Below are positions 1 through 7,058 of a stretch of DNA of 30,638 nucleotides, one piece after another. Where the stretch lies: NCBI GenBank assembly GCA_037131065.1, contig JBAXRT010000020.1, positions 1 to 30,638 on the forward strand, written 5' to 3'. Position numbers and translations under genes: made by a program. Under the pieces are notes generated by a model. That model searched no databases. It saw nothing but the letters and a program-made list of their open reading frames with translations, and was not told the origin of the DNA. Within the stretch, counting starts at the first letter, position 1, and each line of letters starts with the position of its first letter. The stretch is from JBAXRT01 sp037131065 (GTDB taxonomy: Bacteria; Bacteroidota; Bacteroidia; Bacteroidales; FEN-979).

Positions 1-9
1 AATGACATC

Positions 10-792
10 ATGACTTTAACGGAAATCATTGTTATCATTCTGGCCGGGATACTGGTGGGGTTCATCAACACCCTTTCGGGGGGCGGGTCGGTGATCAGCC
101 TATCCCTGCTTATCCTGCTTGGTTTGCCTGCAAACATAGCCAACGGCACGAACCGCATCAGCATCTTTTTCCAGACCCTGTCGTCGGTGGGAAGCTTTAC
201 CCGCCAGAAGATGTTCGACAACCTTCGGCCAGTCTGGCTGGCCATTCCGGCTACCATAGGCTCTGTCCTCGGGGCCTATCTGGCAGTGGATATGAGCGAA
301 CAGGTGATCGAGATCGCGATGGCGCTTGCGATGGTGATCATGATCTTCTTTCTCTTTTACAAGCCCGATAAATGGCTGAAGGAGAAACCTGCCATGCTTT
401 CAAAGCCATTGCATTGGTGGCAATTTGTCATCTTTTTTGCAGTAGGTTTCTATGGCGGTTTCATCCAGGTCGGGGTGGGTTATTTCCTGCTGATGTCGCT
501 GGTGCTGGGCGTAGGTTATGACCTGGTAAAAGCCAATGCAGTCAAGAACCTGATCGTCTTCTTCTACGCGATCTTCGCCTTGCTCGTTTTCATCATCGAC
601 GGGAAGGTGAACTACCTTTATGGACTTATCCTCTCAGTGGGAAGTATAATCGGAGCGCTCATTGCAAGTTACCTGGCTGTTAAAAAAGGTGCTGGCTTTA
701 TCCGTGCAGTCATCCTTCTTTCAGTGATCCTTACTATACTCCAGGTCACCGGGCTGGTCAATTTTACGGCGCTGCTGAAAGGCATTCTCTGA
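10..792 (+). CDS. TSUP (TauE/SafE) family membrane transporter
   Basis: A 260-residue, very hydrophobic protein with about seven to eight predicted membrane segments. The first half carries the family hallmark: a glycine-rich turn NTLSGGGSVIS (residues about 20-30) followed by the LGLPANIANGTNR stretch. The second half repeats the fold with GFYGGFIQVGVGYF (about 147-160) and LVKANAVKN (about 171-179). TSUP proteins move sulfite, sulfonates or other small organic anions across the inner membrane; the substrate cannot be read from this sequence. Length is normal for the family. The ATG at 10 overlaps a TGA at 11-13, so the gene may be translationally coupled to an upstream gene outside the window, but that reading frame is almost entirely off the edge. 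No sulfur-metabolism gene lies nearby. Confidence 0.9.
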   Translation: MTLTEIIVIILAGILVGFINTLSGGGSVISLSLLILLGLPANIANGTNRISIFFQTLSSVGSFTRQKMFDNLRPVWLAIPATIGSVLGAYLAVDMSEQVIEIAMALAMVIMIFFLFYKPDKWLKEKPAMLSKPLHWWQFVIFFAVGFYGGFIQVGVGYFLLMSLVLGVGYDLVKANAVKNLIVFFYAIFALLVFIIDGKVNYLYGLILSVGSIIGALIASYLAVKKGAGFIRAVILLSVILTILQVTGLVNFTALLKGIL

Positions 793-844
793 CCGTCTGC
801 CCTTTACACAGCATTTTATATCTACCTTCTTTGATTGTGTCAGA

Positions 845-894
845 ATTGGTTTAATTTTACGGCAAGTAAAATTTTGGTAAATTTATTAACCAAT
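845..894. repeat. Nested inverted repeat in AT-rich intergenic region
   Basis: Outer arms ATTGGTT (845-851) and AACCAAT (888-894) enclose a perfect 8-bp hairpin AATTTTAC (853-860) / GTAAAATT (866-873) with a 5-nt loop. It lies 20 bases before the start chosen for the DUF4907-like gene, where an operator, a terminator for the transporter gene or a leader structure would be plausible. There is no downstream T-tract, so a classic terminator is unlikely. The role is unknown. Confidence 0.5.
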
Positions 895-902
895 AAAACA
901 TT

Positions 903-908
903 AGGAGA
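903..908 (+). promoter_or_regulatory. Shine-Dalgarno-like AGGAGA placing the start of the next gene at a CTG
   Basis: AGGAGA ends six bases before CTG 915. It is one of few purine-rich ribosome sites in the window, where most genes have none. It favours CTG 915 over TTG 960 as the start of the small protein. Confidence 0.5.
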
Positions 909-914
909 CATAAT

Positions 915-1262
915 CTGAAAATACTATCCTTACTATTAGTTATTATAGGTTTTATTGTTTTGGGTGTTTTAAATACTTCCGGTTCTTCTTATTTTTTATT
1001 AAAAGGGAAGCAACAAACAAACTGCGATACAATTAAATTCAAAACTTTTAAAACTGATTCGGGTTGGGGTTATAATATTTACATCCGGAAAAAACTTTAT
1101 ATCCATCAGCCTATAATTCCTGCAATAAGTGGAAATAAAAGCTTTTCGAAAAAAAAATATGCTAAAAAAACAGCAAAAGTGGTTATTGAAAAAATGATAA
1201 AACACATTATACCACCCACTGTAACCATCAATGAATTAGACAGCCTGGGCGTTTCGAAATAG
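915..1262 (+). CDS. DUF4907-like small membrane-anchored or secreted protein
   Basis: About 115 residues when begun at CTG 915. The frame is open back to a stop at 894-896 and contains no ATG or GTG before the conserved part. Starting at CTG gives a lysine followed by a hydrophobic run (KILSLLLVIIGFIVLGVL), a normal signal peptide or anchor. The TTG at 960 would delete it. The rest (GWGYNIYIRKKLYIHQPIIP, then a lysine-rich helix and PPTVTINELDSLGV) resembles, from memory, the Bacteroidota family DUF4907. That assignment is moderate, and no biochemical function is known to me. The stop is 23 bases before the Kelch-like gene, so the two are probably co-transcribed. The region is noticeably AT-richer than the transporter gene before it. 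Confidence 0.65.
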   Translation: MKILSLLLVIIGFIVLGVLNTSGSSYFLLKGKQQTNCDTIKFKTFKTDSGWGYNIYIRKKLYIHQPIIPAISGNKSFSKKKYAKKTAKVVIEKMIKHIIPPTVTINELDSLGVSK

Positions 1263-1285
1263 TATTAACCTTTAAAACTCATAGT

Positions 1286-2491
1286 ATGAAAAAGCTGATC
1301 ATTACTCTGCTGATTGCCGGGATGCTTATTCCTGCAATGAATTTCGCTCAAGACACCTGGACACAAAAAACAGATGTACCAGGAACTGCAAGATGGGGTT
1401 CCTTAGGATTTTCTATTGGCACAAAAGGTTATATCGGAACAGGCTTTTGTAATGATGGCACAACCATGTTTGATGCAAAAGATTTCTGGGAATATGACCC
1501 AGGCACAGATACATGGACACAAAAAGCAGACGTCGGAGGAACGGTTCGGGAACAAGCCGTTGGTTTCTCCATCGGATTAAAAGGTTATATCGGAACGGGG
1601 ATGGATTTTTCTGTTAATGCAATCTTTTTGAATGACTTTTGGGAATATGACCCCAGCACCAATATATGGACACAAAAAGCCAATTTTGGCGGAGCAGCAA
1701 GGGCTGGGTCTGTTGGTTTTTCAATAGGTACAAAAGGATATATTGGTACTGGCTATTGTAATGATGGCACAACAGAGTTTTATACAAAAGATTTCTGGGA
1801 ATACGACCCTGGTATTGACTCATGGTCAAAATTAGCAGACTTCGGAGGAACTGCAAGAGGGAGTGCTACCGGTTTTTCAATCGGCACAAAGGGTTATATT
1901 GGAACCGGAGGGGATAATGTTACTATTTTTATGAAGGATTTCTGGGAGTTTGACCCAGGCATTAACTCATGGTCACAAAAAGCCGATTTCGGAGGAACAG
2001 CGAGAACGGGTGCAGTAGGTTTTGCTATTGAAACAAAAGGATACATAGGTACAGGGAGATACAATAATGATTTTTGGGAATATGACCCCGGCATTAACTC
2101 ATGGTCAGAAAAAGCATATTGCGGAGGAACAGGAAGAGATGCTGCCGTAGGGTTTTCAATCGGAACAAAAGGATATATAGGAACCGGGGATGAAGAGATT
2201 TGCAGCAAAGATTTCTGGGAATATTCTCCTTCTTCAGTTTCAGTCAATGAAATCTCATTAAATGATCAAATAATTTCTGTTTTCCCAAACCCTGTCGCCG
2301 ACAACCTCACAGTTGTAACCCATCCAAAATCGGAAATAAAAATTTTAAATATTGAGGGTCAAATTATCAAAACCATCTATACTTCCGACAAAGAAACGAC
2401 AATTGATTTAAAAGATCTGCCAAGCGGGGTTTATATTATTAAAGCAACCGATAATAAAGGAGTTTCGATGAGAAGATTCGTAAAAAAGTAA
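1286..2491 (+). CDS. Secreted Kelch-like six-blade propeller with T9SS type A sorting domain
   Basis: 401 residues. It begins with a signal peptide (MKKLIITLLIAGMLIPAMNFAQ) and continues with six near-identical units of about 43-52 residues. Each unit contains GGTAR, then GFSIGTKGYIGTG, then DFWEYDPGTDTW, typical of Kelch/galactose-oxidase-like blades; DNA copies start near 1381, 1537, 1689, 1843, 1990 and 2120. Residues about 325-401 form a T9SS type A C-terminal sorting domain (VFPNPVADNLTV, then GVYIIKATDNKG and final basic residues). The protein should therefore be exported through the outer membrane and anchored or released at the cell surface. No catalytic residues are evident, so binding or adhesion is more likely than enzyme activity. 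High similarity between blades suggests recent internal duplication. Base composition is AT-rich, like the DUF4907-like partner. Confidence 0.88.
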   Translation: MKKLIITLLIAGMLIPAMNFAQDTWTQKTDVPGTARWGSLGFSIGTKGYIGTGFCNDGTTMFDAKDFWEYDPGTDTWTQKADVGGTVREQAVGFSIGLKGYIGTGMDFSVNAIFLNDFWEYDPSTNIWTQKANFGGAARAGSVGFSIGTKGYIGTGYCNDGTTEFYTKDFWEYDPGIDSWSKLADFGGTARGSATGFSIGTKGYIGTGGDNVTIFMKDFWEFDPGINSWSQKADFGGTARTGAVGFAIETKGYIGTGRYNNDFWEYDPGINSWSEKAYCGGTGRDAAVGFSIGTKGYIGTGDEEICSKDFWEYSPSSVSVNEISLNDQIISVFPNPVADNLTVVTHPKSEIKILNIEGQIIKTIYTSDKETTIDLKDLPSGVYIIKATDNKGVSMRRFVKK

Positions 2492-2589
2492 TACTCAATT
2501 TGCTACGGTTTATTATCGCTAAATTCTTAAAAACTGATGAGCTACTTTATAGGAAAACGATAGCAGCTCAATCTTTAAAAACCCTTTAC

Positions 2590-3609
2590 ATGAAAATTCA
2601 TAAAATATCCCTCCTCCTTTTTCTTCTGATTGTTTCCGGTTTCCAATGGTTCGCAGCAACCACAATTTATTCACAAAACAATCCGGCATCCGGCATCCAG
2701 CATCCAGCATCCAGCATCTGGAAATGGACCCTGGTAATCCACGGCGGCGCCGGCGGACAGGCCAAAGGAAGCATGCCTGCGGATTTGGAAAAACAATTCC
2801 TTGAAAAGCTTTCGGAAGCGCTGAAGACGGGTTCCTCCATTCTTGAAAAAGGCGGCAACAGCCTTGATGCCGTCGAAGCAGTGGTCAGGTTCATGGAGGA
2901 TTGCCCCTTGTTCAATGCCGGTAAGGGAGCAGTACTTACCGAGGAGGGTGTTGCAGAGCTCGATGCTTCGATTATGGATGGTAGAAACCTTATGGCCGGG
3001 GCTGTTGCCGGTGTAACAACCATAAAAAATCCCGTCTCCGCCGCCAGGGCAGTGATGGAAAAATCAAAATCTCTTCTTCTGATCGATGACGGAGCTGAAA
3101 AATTCGCAAAGGAACAGGGCCTGGAGATCGTTGATCCCTCCTACTTCATAACACCGGAACGAAAGGCAGCCTGGGAAAAAATGAAAATGTCAGAGGAAAA
3201 ACATGGTACAGTCGGAGCTGTGGCAATGGACGTGCAAGGAAACCTTGCCGCTGCCACATCCACTGGTGGAAGGATGTTTAAGATGAAAGGCAGGGTAGGG
3301 GACTCCCCCATCATCGGGGCAGGGACCTATGCAAACAACGCCACCTGCGCCGTCTCCTGCACCGGCCACGGTGAATTTTTTATCCGCAATGTCGTCGCCT
3401 ACGATCTCTCTGCCCTTATGGAGTATAAGGGCATGAAACTGGAAGATGCCGCCAATTATCTCATCAATGAAAAACTGAAAAACCTGAAAGCCGATGGTGG
3501 TCTTATTGCCGTTGACAAAGAGGGCAATATCGCCATGCCTTTCAATACGAACGCCATGTTCCGCGGTTACGTGAATTCGGAAGGAAAAAATGGCGTGGAG
3601 ATTTATTGA
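2590..3609 (+). CDS. Secreted isoaspartyl peptidase / L-asparaginase (Ntn-hydrolase)
   Basis: The reading frame opens at 2500, but ATG 2590 starts a convincing signal peptide (MKIHKISLLLFLLIVSGF), giving 339 residues; the 30 upstream residues look untranslated. The mature part starts near WTLVIHGGAGG (residues about 46-56), the N-terminal signature of the plant-type asparaginase/isoaspartyl peptidase family. The catalytic threonine exposed by self-cleavage is T207 in HGTVGAVAMD, followed by ATSTGG and GRVGDSPIIGAGTYAN. The end (MFRGYV) is as expected, so the gene looks complete. The family hydrolyses isoaspartyl dipeptides and asparagine after splitting into alpha and beta chains, here probably in the periplasm. 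A heptamer repeat encodes the linker between signal peptide and enzyme (2684-2718), making variation in the linker possible. Confidence 0.9.
   Translation: MKIHKISLLLFLLIVSGFQWFAATTIYSQNNPASGIQHPASSIWKWTLVIHGGAGGQAKGSMPADLEKQFLEKLSEALKTGSSILEKGGNSLDAVEAVVRFMEDCPLFNAGKGAVLTEEGVAELDASIMDGRNLMAGAVAGVTTIKNPVSAARAVMEKSKSLLLIDDGAEKFAKEQGLEIVDPSYFITPERKAAWEKMKMSEEKHGTVGAVAMDVQGNLAAATSTGGRMFKMKGRVGDSPIIGAGTYANNATCAVSCTGHGEFFIRNVVAYDLSALMEYKGMKLEDAANYLINEKLKNLKADGGLIAVDKEGNIAMPFNTNAMFRGYVNSEGKNGVEIY
2684..2718 (+). repeat. Heptamer tandem repeat (C[GA]GCATC)5 inside the asparaginase gene
   Basis: Five consecutive 7-base units: CGGCATC, CGGCATC, CAGCATC, CAGCATC, CAGCATC. They encode the linker after the signal peptide (PASGIQHPASSI). 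A related four-unit array lies at 30091-30118 in an unrelated gene and also begins with CCGGCATC. Because 7 is not a multiple of 3, gain or loss of one unit shifts the frame. Confidence 0.85.
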
Positions 3610-3650
3610 TTGGTTGTATCACCTTTCCGGGTTGAAACGGATTAACCAAT
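3609..3650. repeat. Inverted repeat ATTGGTT...AACCAAT after the asparaginase gene
   Basis: Arms ATTGGTT (3609-3615) and AACCAAT (3644-3650) are identical to the outer arms at 845-851 and 888-894. The right arm is also part of a 13-base direct repeat ATTAACCAATAAA found at both 885-897 and 3641-3653. There is no T-tract. It could be a weak terminator or a boundary remnant; the function is unknown. Confidence 0.45.
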
Positions 3651-3679
3651 AAACAATTTACAAAAAAGAGAATAAAAAG

Positions 3680-3694
3680 TTCCCAATACGGGAA
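3680..3694. promoter_or_regulatory. Candidate HigA operator (TTCCC-N5-GGGAA palindrome)
   Basis: A 5-bp inverted repeat TTCCC AATAC GGGAA lies just upstream of the -7 box of the higBA promoter. HigA proteins repress their own operon by binding palindromes that overlap the promoter; position and symmetry fit that role here. The binding itself is inference. Confidence 0.55.
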
Positions 3695-3702
3695 TATTTT
3701 GT

Positions 3703-3710
3703 TATCTTTG
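3703..3710 (+). promoter_or_regulatory. Bacteroidota-type -7 promoter box for higBA
   Basis: TATCTTTG matches the TAnnTTTG consensus exactly. It ends 12 bases before the higB ATG, implying a very short 5' leader. No clear -33 TTTG is visible. Confidence 0.6.
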
Positions 3711-3721
3711 CATGCGGACGG

Positions 3722-4018
3722 ATGGAAAGGATTTTTGCAAAAAGCACCCTGAGGGCTTTCTGGGAGAAGCATCCCGACAGTAAACAATATCTTAAGACAT
3801 GGTACGATACCGTTATGAGTTCAGATTGGAAAACCCCTGCGGAGGTAAAAAAAACGTTTATCCATGCAAGTGTATTGAAGGGCAACAGAATTGTCTTCAA
3901 CATCAAGGGAAATTCATATCGGCTTGTTGCGAAATTCAACTATGAGAAGCAATGGGTTTTCATCAGATTCACCGGTACCCATAATGAGTACAACAGGATA
4001 GATGCCAATGAAATCTAA
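3722..4018 (+). CDS. higB: HigB-family type II toxin (mRNA interferase)
   Basis: 98 residues, the usual size for the HigB_toxin family. Recognisable stretches are RIFAKSTLRAFWEKHPD at the start, LKTWYDTVMSSDWKTPAEV in the middle (residues about 24-42) and GNRIVFNIKGNSYRLVAKFN with RFTGTHNEYNRID at the end. HigB toxins are RelE-fold ribonucleases that cut mRNA, usually at the ribosome, and are neutralised by the downstream-encoded HigA. This toxin-first order is typical of hig loci. The start at ATG 3722 follows directly on a TAnnTTTG box and a palindrome, so the pair has its own regulated promoter. Nothing looks broken. Confidence 0.92.
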   Translation: MERIFAKSTLRAFWEKHPDSKQYLKTWYDTVMSSDWKTPAEVKKTFIHASVLKGNRIVFNIKGNSYRLVAKFNYEKQWVFIRFTGTHNEYNRIDANEI

Positions 4019-4028
4019 ACAGAAACGT

Positions 4029-4400
4029 ATGACAATTAAACCCATAAAAACCGAATCAGATTATCGCAGGTCATTAAAACGCCTTGAGGCGATCTTTGAT
4101 TCACCGGCCGGGACAGCTGAGAGCGACGAAGCCGATGTTCTTGCCGTTCTGGTTGACGAGTTCGAAAAAAAGCATTATCCGGTTGAAGCGCCCGACCCTA
4201 TTGAAGCCATCAAGATCAGGATGGAGGAGCTGGAACTTAAACAGATCGATCTGATCAATGAAATCGGCGGGAAAAACAGGGTCTCTGAAATTTTAAACAA
4301 AAAGCGCAAGCTGACCGTTGAAATGATCCGCAGACTAACAGGCCGGTTGAACCTTTCAGCCGATCTGCTCATTCATGATTATCAGATTTCAAAATCTTAA
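4029..4400 (+). CDS. higA: HigA-family antitoxin with helix-turn-helix
   Basis: 123 residues from ATG 4029 (MTIKPIKTESDY), which matches the usual beginning of Bacteroidota HigA proteins. In-frame ATGs at 4002 and 4008 would overlap higB by a few codons and are possible alternatives. The N-terminal part (RRSLKRLEAIF, DEADVLAVLVDEFEKKHYP) is the toxin-binding segment. The C-terminal half carries a Cro/C1-type helix-turn-helix (IRMEELELKQIDLINEIGG, then RVSEILNKKRKLTVEMIRRL). It should bind HigB and repress the operon through the palindrome at 3680-3694. The spacing of 10 bases from higB supports co-translation. The last 26 bases overlap the longest form of the GH13 gene. Confidence 0.9.
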   Translation: MTIKPIKTESDYRRSLKRLEAIFDSPAGTAESDEADVLAVLVDEFEKKHYPVEAPDPIEAIKIRMEELELKQIDLINEIGGKNRVSEILNKKRKLTVEMIRRLTGRLNLSADLLIHDYQISKS

Positions 4401-5790
4401 TTTACAGCACTTGAAACATTTTTTCCGGGTAATTTATTTACTCATTATTCTTACCGCATGCAGCAAGGCTGAAGATAACAATCCTCTTCCCTATACTGAT
4501 CCCGATGCCCCGTTCGCCGGGGTGCCGGCCACTTCCGATATTGCGATGTACGAGATCAACCTGCGGGCCTTCAGTGCCGGGGGCACTTTTCAGGGGATTC
4601 TTCCCCGCCTCGATTCCATAAAAAAACTCGGGATAAACGTCATCTGGCTCATGCCCATCTATCCCATCGGCCAGAAAAAAATGATCCCCCCGATGGGATC
4701 TCCGTACTCTGTGAAGAATTATCTTGAAGTGAATCCCGAACTCGGCACCCTAGATGATCTGAAAAACCTTGTAAGGGAGTCCCATAAGCGCGGCATGGCC
4801 GTTATCCTCGACTGGGTGGCAAACCACACAGCCTGGGATAATCCATGGATCGAAAACAAATCATGGTATACCCAGGACGGGAACGGGATTATCATCTCCC
4901 CGCCCGGAACCAACTGGCTTGATGTGGCAGACCTGAACTACGAAAATGACGAAATGCGCACAGCCATGATATCCGCCATGAAGTACTGGATCCTGAATGC
5001 GAACGTGGATGGTTTCCGCTGTGATGCCGCCGATTTCGTACCCTTTGATTTCTGGAAACAGGCGATCGATTCGCTGAACAAGCTTCCGGGAAGGAAGCTG
5101 ATCCTGCTCGCGGAGGGCGCCCGGTCCGACCATTTTGATGCCGGTTTCCGGATGAATTTCAGCTGGGACTTTCTCTCAAAGATGAAAAGTGTTTTCCGGG
5201 ATGGCCAAACCACCAATGTACTTTCCTACTCCAACTGGTATGAAACAGCCTCCCTTCCCGATTCGGTCAGAAAGCTCCGGTTTACCACGAATCACGATGA
5301 AACCGCATGGGCAGATACCCCTGTCGCCCTGTTCGGTGGTATTGAAGGCTCCATGGCCGCCTTTGTTGCCGCTGCCTTTATGGGAGGGGTTCCCCTGATC
5401 TACAACGGACAGGAGGTTGGGTGTACCGTGAAACTTCCGCTCTTCGACCGGAGCCCCATCGACTGGACAACCAATCCCGGCATGATGGCTGAATATGTGA
5501 AGCTGATGGATGTACGAAAAACATCCACCTCTGTAAAGAGAGGCGGAATCGAATATTATTCAAACAGCGACATCCTGGTTTTCAAACGGATTACAACCGG
5601 CGAAGAGTTACTGGTTATGATCAATGTCAGGAACGAACCACACACCATGGAACTTCCCGCTTCACTGGCCAACACAACCTGGACAGACGCCATGACTGGA
5701 TCCGGCATAATCCTGGGAACCTCTTTGTCCTTACAGCCTTACGAATATCTCATATTGCGCAAAATCACTACCTTTGCAAAACAGGAATAA
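4375..5790 (+). CDS. GH13 alpha-amylase family lipoprotein
   Basis: 471 residues from ATG 4375. A TTG at 4411 (residue 13) would begin 10 bases after higA and give a cleaner lipoprotein signal (KHFFRVIYLLIILTAC). The LTAC lipobox predicts a lipid-anchored protein in the periplasm or at the cell surface. All four GH13 signature regions are present: DWVANH (region I), GFRCDAADF with nucleophile D217, LLAEG with acid/base E247, and TNHDE with D308. It should cleave or transfer alpha-glucosidic linkages, probably of starch- or glycogen-derived oligosaccharides; exact specificity is unclear. A short C-terminal beta domain (residues about 385-465) completes the usual architecture. No SusC/SusD partner or sugar transporter is nearby. 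Its promoter must lie within higBA. Confidence 0.92.
   Translation: MIIRFQNLNLQHLKHFFRVIYLLIILTACSKAEDNNPLPYTDPDAPFAGVPATSDIAMYEINLRAFSAGGTFQGILPRLDSIKKLGINVIWLMPIYPIGQKKMIPPMGSPYSVKNYLEVNPELGTLDDLKNLVRESHKRGMAVILDWVANHTAWDNPWIENKSWYTQDGNGIIISPPGTNWLDVADLNYENDEMRTAMISAMKYWILNANVDGFRCDAADFVPFDFWKQAIDSLNKLPGRKLILLAEGARSDHFDAGFRMNFSWDFLSKMKSVFRDGQTTNVLSYSNWYETASLPDSVRKLRFTTNHDETAWADTPVALFGGIEGSMAAFVAAAFMGGVPLIYNGQEVGCTVKLPLFDRSPIDWTTNPGMMAEYVKLMDVRKTSTSVKRGGIEYYSNSDILVFKRITTGEELLVMINVRNEPHTMELPASLANTTWTDAMTGSGIILGTSLSLQPYEYLILRKITTFAKQE
5769..5776 (+). promoter_or_regulatory. -7 promoter box for the DEAD-box helicase gene
   Basis: TACCTTTG, an exact TAnnTTTG match, sits in the last codons of the GH13 gene and about 40 bases before the helicase start. 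A recognisable -33 TTTG is absent. Confidence 0.5.
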
Positions 5791-5816
5791 CCTGTTTACA
5801 TCTAAGATTAAAACAA

Positions 5817-7007
5817 TTGACTTTCGAAGAGTTTGAATTTGATCCCCGCCTGATGGAGGGGATCGCTGCCCTTGGATACCAAACCGCAACCCCAATCCAG
5901 GAAATTGCCATCCCTTTTATCCTCAAGGGAAAGGACCTGATCGGTTCTGCCCAGACAGGCACAGGCAAGACCGCCGCTTTCCTTCTTCCCGTGATCCAGA
6001 AGATCATGACGGAATCAGAGGATGAAAAGATCAAGGCCCTGGTCATTGTTCCTACCCGGGAGCTTGCCATGCAGATCGACCAGCACATGGAGGGTCTTTC
6101 CTACTATTGCCCGGTAAGCTCGATTGCTGTTTACGGAGGCACTGATGGCTCCTCCTTTTCACGTGAAAAGAATGCCCTGACCCAGGGCGCCGGGGTGGTC
6201 ATCTGCACTCCCGGACGAATGATAGCTCACCTCAACATGGGGTATGTTGATTTTTCGGGATTGAAATACCTCATCCTGGATGAAGCCGACCGGATGCTGG
6301 ATATGGGATTCTTTGACGACATCACCAAGATCATATCCTACGTCCCTGAAAAGAGGCAGACGCTGATGTTCTCGGCTACCATGCCCAAAGAGATCCGTGA
6401 GCTGGCGCGAAAAATACTCCGTGAGCCGGAAGAGATCAGCATTGCCCTGGCAAAACCTGCTGAACGCGTTTTACAGCTGGCATACCTGGTATACGATACG
6501 CAGAAGATCCCTCTGATCGGGTATCTTTTACAGTCACAGGCGAACCGTACCATTCTGATATTCTGCTCAACCAAGAGCAAGACCCGCGAAGTAAGCTCTG
6601 CGCTGAGAAAAGCAGGGATGGATGCAGCCGATATCTCTTCCGACCTTGAGCAGTCGGAAAGGGAGAAGGTGCTGATGGCTTTTAAAAGCCGCCAGCGGAA
6701 TATTCTCGTCGCCACCGACGTTCTGTCGCGAGGGATCGACATCGAAGACATCGACATGGTTATCAACTTTGACGTTCCTCAGGATGCCGAGGATTACATA
6801 CACCGGATCGGCAGGACTGCCCGTGCAGCGGCAAGCGGGGTGGCCATCACCATGATCAACGGAAAGGATCAGCAGCGTTTCCATGCAATCGAAGATCTGC
6901 TGGGTAAGCCGGTACACAAAGGGACTGTCCCGGTGCATTTGGGATCTCAGCCGAACCCCTCGGACCGCAGGGAGAAAAGGCCGTATAAAAAAAGAATGCA
7001 GAAATGA
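5817..7007 (+). CDS. DEAD-box ATP-dependent RNA helicase (RhlE-like)
   Basis: 396 residues from a TTG start (TFEEFEFDPRLMEGI). All helicase motifs are visible in order: Q motif GYQTATPIQ, Walker A AQTGTGKT (45-52), PTRELAMQ, TPGRM, DEAD (155-158), SAT, LIFCSTK, ATDVLSRGIDIEDI and HRIGRTAR. It unwinds short RNA duplexes using ATP, with likely roles in ribosome assembly or RNA decay at low temperature. The C-terminal extension is short and basic (DRREKRPYKKRMQK), as in compact RhlE-type enzymes rather than DeaD, which has a longer RNA-binding tail. No ATG is available near the N-terminus, and the TTG gives a complete Q motif region. It converges on the dCMP deaminase gene with 51 bases between stops. 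Confidence 0.94.
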   Translation: MTFEEFEFDPRLMEGIAALGYQTATPIQEIAIPFILKGKDLIGSAQTGTGKTAAFLLPVIQKIMTESEDEKIKALVIVPTRELAMQIDQHMEGLSYYCPVSSIAVYGGTDGSSFSREKNALTQGAGVVICTPGRMIAHLNMGYVDFSGLKYLILDEADRMLDMGFFDDITKIISYVPEKRQTLMFSATMPKEIRELARKILREPEEISIALAKPAERVLQLAYLVYDTQKIPLIGYLLQSQANRTILIFCSTKSKTREVSSALRKAGMDAADISSDLEQSEREKVLMAFKSRQRNILVATDVLSRGIDIEDIDMVINFDVPQDAEDYIHRIGRTARAAASGVAITMINGKDQQRFHAIEDLLGKPVHKGTVPVHLGSQPNPSDRREKRPYKKRMQK

Positions 7008-7031
7008 TGGAATGTCGGAGCGTAGCGAAGA

Positions 7032-7047
7032 TCACGCGTTGGCGTGA
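7032..7047. terminator. Hairpin between convergent helicase and dCMP deaminase genes
   Basis: TCACGC-GTTG-GCGTGA forms a perfect 6-bp stem with a 4-base loop in the 51-base gap between two convergent genes. No T-tract follows on either strand, so it is only a candidate bidirectional terminator; the GC-rich block from 7016 to 7050 may instead be a dispersed repeat. Confidence 0.35.
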
Positions 7048-7058
7048 CAGGAATTGAT

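Noticed and set aside
2538..2570. TGAGCT...AGCTCA inverted repeat after the Kelch-like gene as a terminator
   Set aside because: The loop is 21 bases and no T-tract follows the right arm closely, so support is too weak.
2500..2589. N-terminal extension of the asparaginase gene by 30 codons
   Set aside because: It would place charged residues ahead of a normal signal peptide that begins at ATG 2590.
2684..2718. Heptamer array as a CRISPR or minisatellite locus
   Set aside because: Units are contiguous 7-mers without spacers and lie inside a coding region; no cas genes are present.
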